From NCBI GenBank assembly GCA_964522605.1, contig CAZFWV010000386.1, forward strand, positions 1 to 6,236: 6,236 bases of DNA. The letters are read 5' to 3'. The notes below the pieces were generated by a model. That model was not told where the DNA came from and searched no databases. It was given only the letters and a program-made list of their open reading frames with translations. How positions within the stretch are numbered: the first letter of the stretch is position 1; each line of letters begins with the position of its first letter. Source of the DNA: CAVZLD01 sp964522605 (lineage in GTDB: Bacteria > Planctomycetota > Planctomycetia > Pirellulales > Pirellulaceae). Positions 4,287 through 6,236 of the stretch are shown here, in pieces. Position numbers and translations under genes: made by a program.

Positions 4287-6236
4287 GCACAACAATCCCT
4301 GCGAACACGGGCGTGCTGTCCCGCATCGTAGAAGTTTTCCTGCGCGGCAATCTTTCCGTTCTGCTGATTCTGATTGCGCTGGTCGCCGGAGCCGTTGCGC
4401 TGTTGGTCACTCCGCGAGAGGAAGAACCGCAGATCGTTGTGCCGCTGGCCGACCTGCTGGTGCAGGTGCCGGGTGCCAGTGCGGAAGAGGTCGAAAAGCA
4501 GGTCGCCTCCCAATTGGAACGCCTTCTGTTCCAGATCGACGGTGTCGAATATGTCTATTCGATGTCGCGTCCGGGAATGGCCGTGGTGACGGTGCGATTC
4601 TACGTGGGAGAAGATCGCGAAGACAGTTTGATCAAGCTGTACAACAAAGTCGCGATGAACACCGACGTGGTTCCTCCCGGCGTGACCGGATGGGTCATCA
4701 AACCGATCGAAATCGACGATGTGCCGATCGTCAACGTGACCCTGTGGAGTGAAAAGTATAACGACTTCGAACTCCGGCGGATCGCGGAACAAGTCGAGAC
4801 CGAGTTGCAGTCGGTTCGCAATACGGCAAGAACGGAGATCGTGGGTGGACGACAGCGCCAGGTGACCGTCCGCATCGACCCGGAGCGACTGGCGGCCCAC
4901 GGTGTGACGGCCTTGCAGATGAGCCAGGTCCTGCAAGGAGCCAATGTCAACGTGCGTTCGGGCAGTTTCGTGCGCGACAATCGTGAAGTCTTGGTTGAGA
5001 GCGGTCCTTTTCTGACATCGGCTCGGGAAATCGAAAGTCTGGTCGTCGGTGTGCACGACGGGCGACCGGTCTACATTCGTGATCTGGCAACGGTCGAAGA
5101 TGGACCCCAGGAGCCCGAACACTACACACGGATCAGTTTCGGCCCGGCGGCAGAAACTCCTCTGGGCGATCAGCTTGATCGACATCGCGATTTTCCCGCG
5201 ATCACGATCGCAATTGCGAAACAAAAAGGCTCGAACGCAGTTAATGTCGCCGCGGGGCTGGAACATAAGCTGGAAGAACTCCACGAAAGCGTACTCCCGT
5301 CCGACGTTCACGTCGCGATTACTCGTAATTACGGCGAGACGGCCAACGAGAAAGTGAATGAACTGGTCGGAGAGTTGGCTTCTGCCATCGTGCTGGTCGT
5401 CGGTTTGATTGCCCTCACGTTAGGCTGGCGCGAGGCGATCATTGTTGCGACAGCGGTCCCGCTGACTTTTTCGCTGACGCTGCTGGTCAATTATCTGAGT
5501 GGTTACACGATCAATCGTGTGACGTTGTTCGCCTTGATCTTGTCGCTCGGTCTGGTGGTCGATGATCCGATTGTCGACGTCGAGAACATCTATCGGCATT
5601 TGCGGATGCGTCTGCAGAAACCGATGGATGCCGTGCTGACGGCGGTGAACGAGGTACGCCCGCCGATCATCCTCGCCACACTGGCGGTGATTCTGTCCTT
5701 TGTGCCGTTGTTCTTCATCACGGGCATGATGGGGCCCTACATGCGACCGATGGCACTGAATGTCCCCGTTGCGATGATGATGTCGATGGTCGTCGCATTT
5801 ACCGTCACTCCTTGGCTCAGTTACCACGTCCTGAAGGGCCATCATGGCGGCGAAGACGAAGCGTTTGTGATCGAGCGCAGTGTGGTGTTTCGCCTTTATC
5901 AGGCCATCGTCCGACCGTTCATCGACAACCGATTTCTCGCCTGGATGCTGATCCTGGGCACGTTCTTGCTGTTCGTTTTTTCCTCTCTGTTGGCGGCCTT
6001 CGGCCTCGTGCCGCTAAAGATGCTGCCGTTCGACAATAAGAACGAATTTCAGATCGTCGTCGACATGCCGGAAGGAACGACGGTCGAAACGACGGATGAG
6101 GTGCTGCGCGCGTTGGCAGATCGATTACGCGAAGCTGCCGAAGTCACGCAAGTATTGACCTTTGCCGGAACCGCTTCTCCAATCGATTTCAACGGCATGG
6201 TTCGACATTACTACTTGCGGCAAGGACCCAACGTCG
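4283..6236 (+). CDS. RND efflux permease (AcrB/HAE-like), 5' part; runs off the right edge
   Basis: The open frame runs from the ATG at 4283, inside the adaptor stop (ATGA), to the window end without a stop, giving 651 residues. Full RND permeases have about 1,030-1,150. TM1 lies at about 22-43, followed by TPREEEPQIVVP (43-54) and the first periplasmic porter region with PGASAEEVEKQV (63-74). TM2 to TM6 fall near 366-382, 387-406, 413-433, 461-480 and 491-512, and TM7 near 552-575. TM4 carries GLVVDDPIVDVENI (423-436). Asp427-Asp428 match the AcrB Asp407-Asp408 proton-relay pair. The second periplasmic loop begins LPFDNKNEFQIVVDMPEGTT (581-600). The Asp pair argues for the proton-driven HAE-like group rather than CusA-type metal pumps, which have a single Asp here. 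The Pro and Asp at 429 and 432 (AcrB-type sequences usually have Ala and Val) suggest a distinct subgroup. Substrate is not predictable. The frame looks intact. Confidence 0.95.
   Translation, partial: MSTTIPANTGVLSRIVEVFLRGNLSVLLILIALVAGAVALLVTPREEEPQIVVPLADLLVQVPGASAEEVEKQVASQLERLLFQIDGVEYVYSMSRPGMAVVTVRFYVGEDREDSLIKLYNKVAMNTDVVPPGVTGWVIKPIEIDDVPIVNVTLWSEKYNDFELRRIAEQVETELQSVRNTARTEIVGGRQRQVTVRIDPERLAAHGVTALQMSQVLQGANVNVRSGSFVRDNREVLVESGPFLTSAREIESLVVGVHDGRPVYIRDLATVEDGPQEPEHYTRISFGPAAETPLGDQLDRHRDFPAITIAIAKQKGSNAVNVAAGLEHKLEELHESVLPSDVHVAITRNYGETANEKVNELVGELASAIVLVVGLIALTLGWREAIIVATAVPLTFSLTLLVNYLSGYTINRVTLFALILSLGLVVDDPIVDVENIYRHLRMRLQKPMDAVLTAVNEVRPPIILATLAVILSFVPLFFITGMMGPYMRPMALNVPVAMMMSMVVAFTVTPWLSYHVLKGHHGGEDEAFVIERSVVFRLYQAIVRPFIDNRFLAWMLILGTFLLFVFSSLLAAFGLVPLKMLPFDNKNEFQIVVDMPEGTTVETTDEVLRALADRLREAAEVTQVLTFAGTASPIDFNGMVRHYYLRQGPNV

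Noticed and set aside
3060..4295. Long minus-strand open frame (about 411 codons) covering the whole adaptor gene
   Set aside because: It lies opposite a clear membrane fusion protein with all expected domains. The antisense product has no recognisable family features, and such mirror frames are common in GC-rich coding DNA.
4268..5311. Long minus-strand open frame opposite the permease gene
   Set aside because: The plus strand encodes an unmistakable RND permease. The antisense peptide is His/Arg/Asp-rich with no recognisable fold, so it is a shadow of codon bias.
4283..6236. Heavy-metal (CusA-type) assignment of the permease
   Set aside because: TM4 has the Asp-Asp pair of the AcrB-like group instead of the single Asp typical of metal pumps, and no metal-resistance genes are alongside.

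Overview
The window is chromosomal-type bacterial DNA of moderately high G+C content. It carries one complete tripartite RND efflux locus, cut off at the right edge, and one divergently transcribed membrane methyltransferase-like gene. The organism is probably a Gram-negative bacterium of the Planctomycetes (Pirellulaceae-like) type. This rests on overall protein flavour, long spacers between genes, and GC-rich intergenic sequence with small repeats. It is an impression and has not been tested by a search.

Layout. Positions 1-338 hold no convincing gene. They contain a nested inverted repeat (79-121) bracketed by two 10-bp direct repeats, and a perfect 16-bp palindrome followed by five T's (321-340). 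Positions 339-962 (minus strand) encode a 207-residue isoprenylcysteine carboxyl methyltransferase (ICMT/PEMT-like) membrane protein. Positions 963-1314 are the divergent intergenic region, with a GGGGG/CCCCC hairpin, two identical 21-bp direct repeats 55 bp apart, and a short tandem repeat. Positions 1315-2940 (plus) encode a TolC/OprM-type outer-membrane factor with a lipobox and an unusually long N-terminal linker. Positions 2941-3146 are a GC-rich spacer with a strong hairpin. Positions 3147-4286 (plus) encode the periplasmic adaptor (HlyD/AcrA-type membrane fusion protein). From 4283 to the right edge (plus) runs the first ~651 residues of the RND inner-membrane permease, whose start codon overlaps the adaptor stop as ATGA.

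How the genes work together. The permease takes up substrate from the periplasm or inner membrane using the proton gradient (the TM4 Asp-Asp pair is present). The adaptor, anchored by one N-terminal helix, bridges it to the lipid-anchored outer-membrane channel. Together they would form a proton-driven exporter. The substrate cannot be read from the sequence. The permease belongs to the AcrB-like, two-aspartate type rather than the CusA-like metal type. No regulator gene is visible in the window.

I found no clearly new biological system. The most unusual items are the intergenic repeats, the long linker of the outer-membrane factor, and the outer-membrane-factor-first gene order with a structured spacer.
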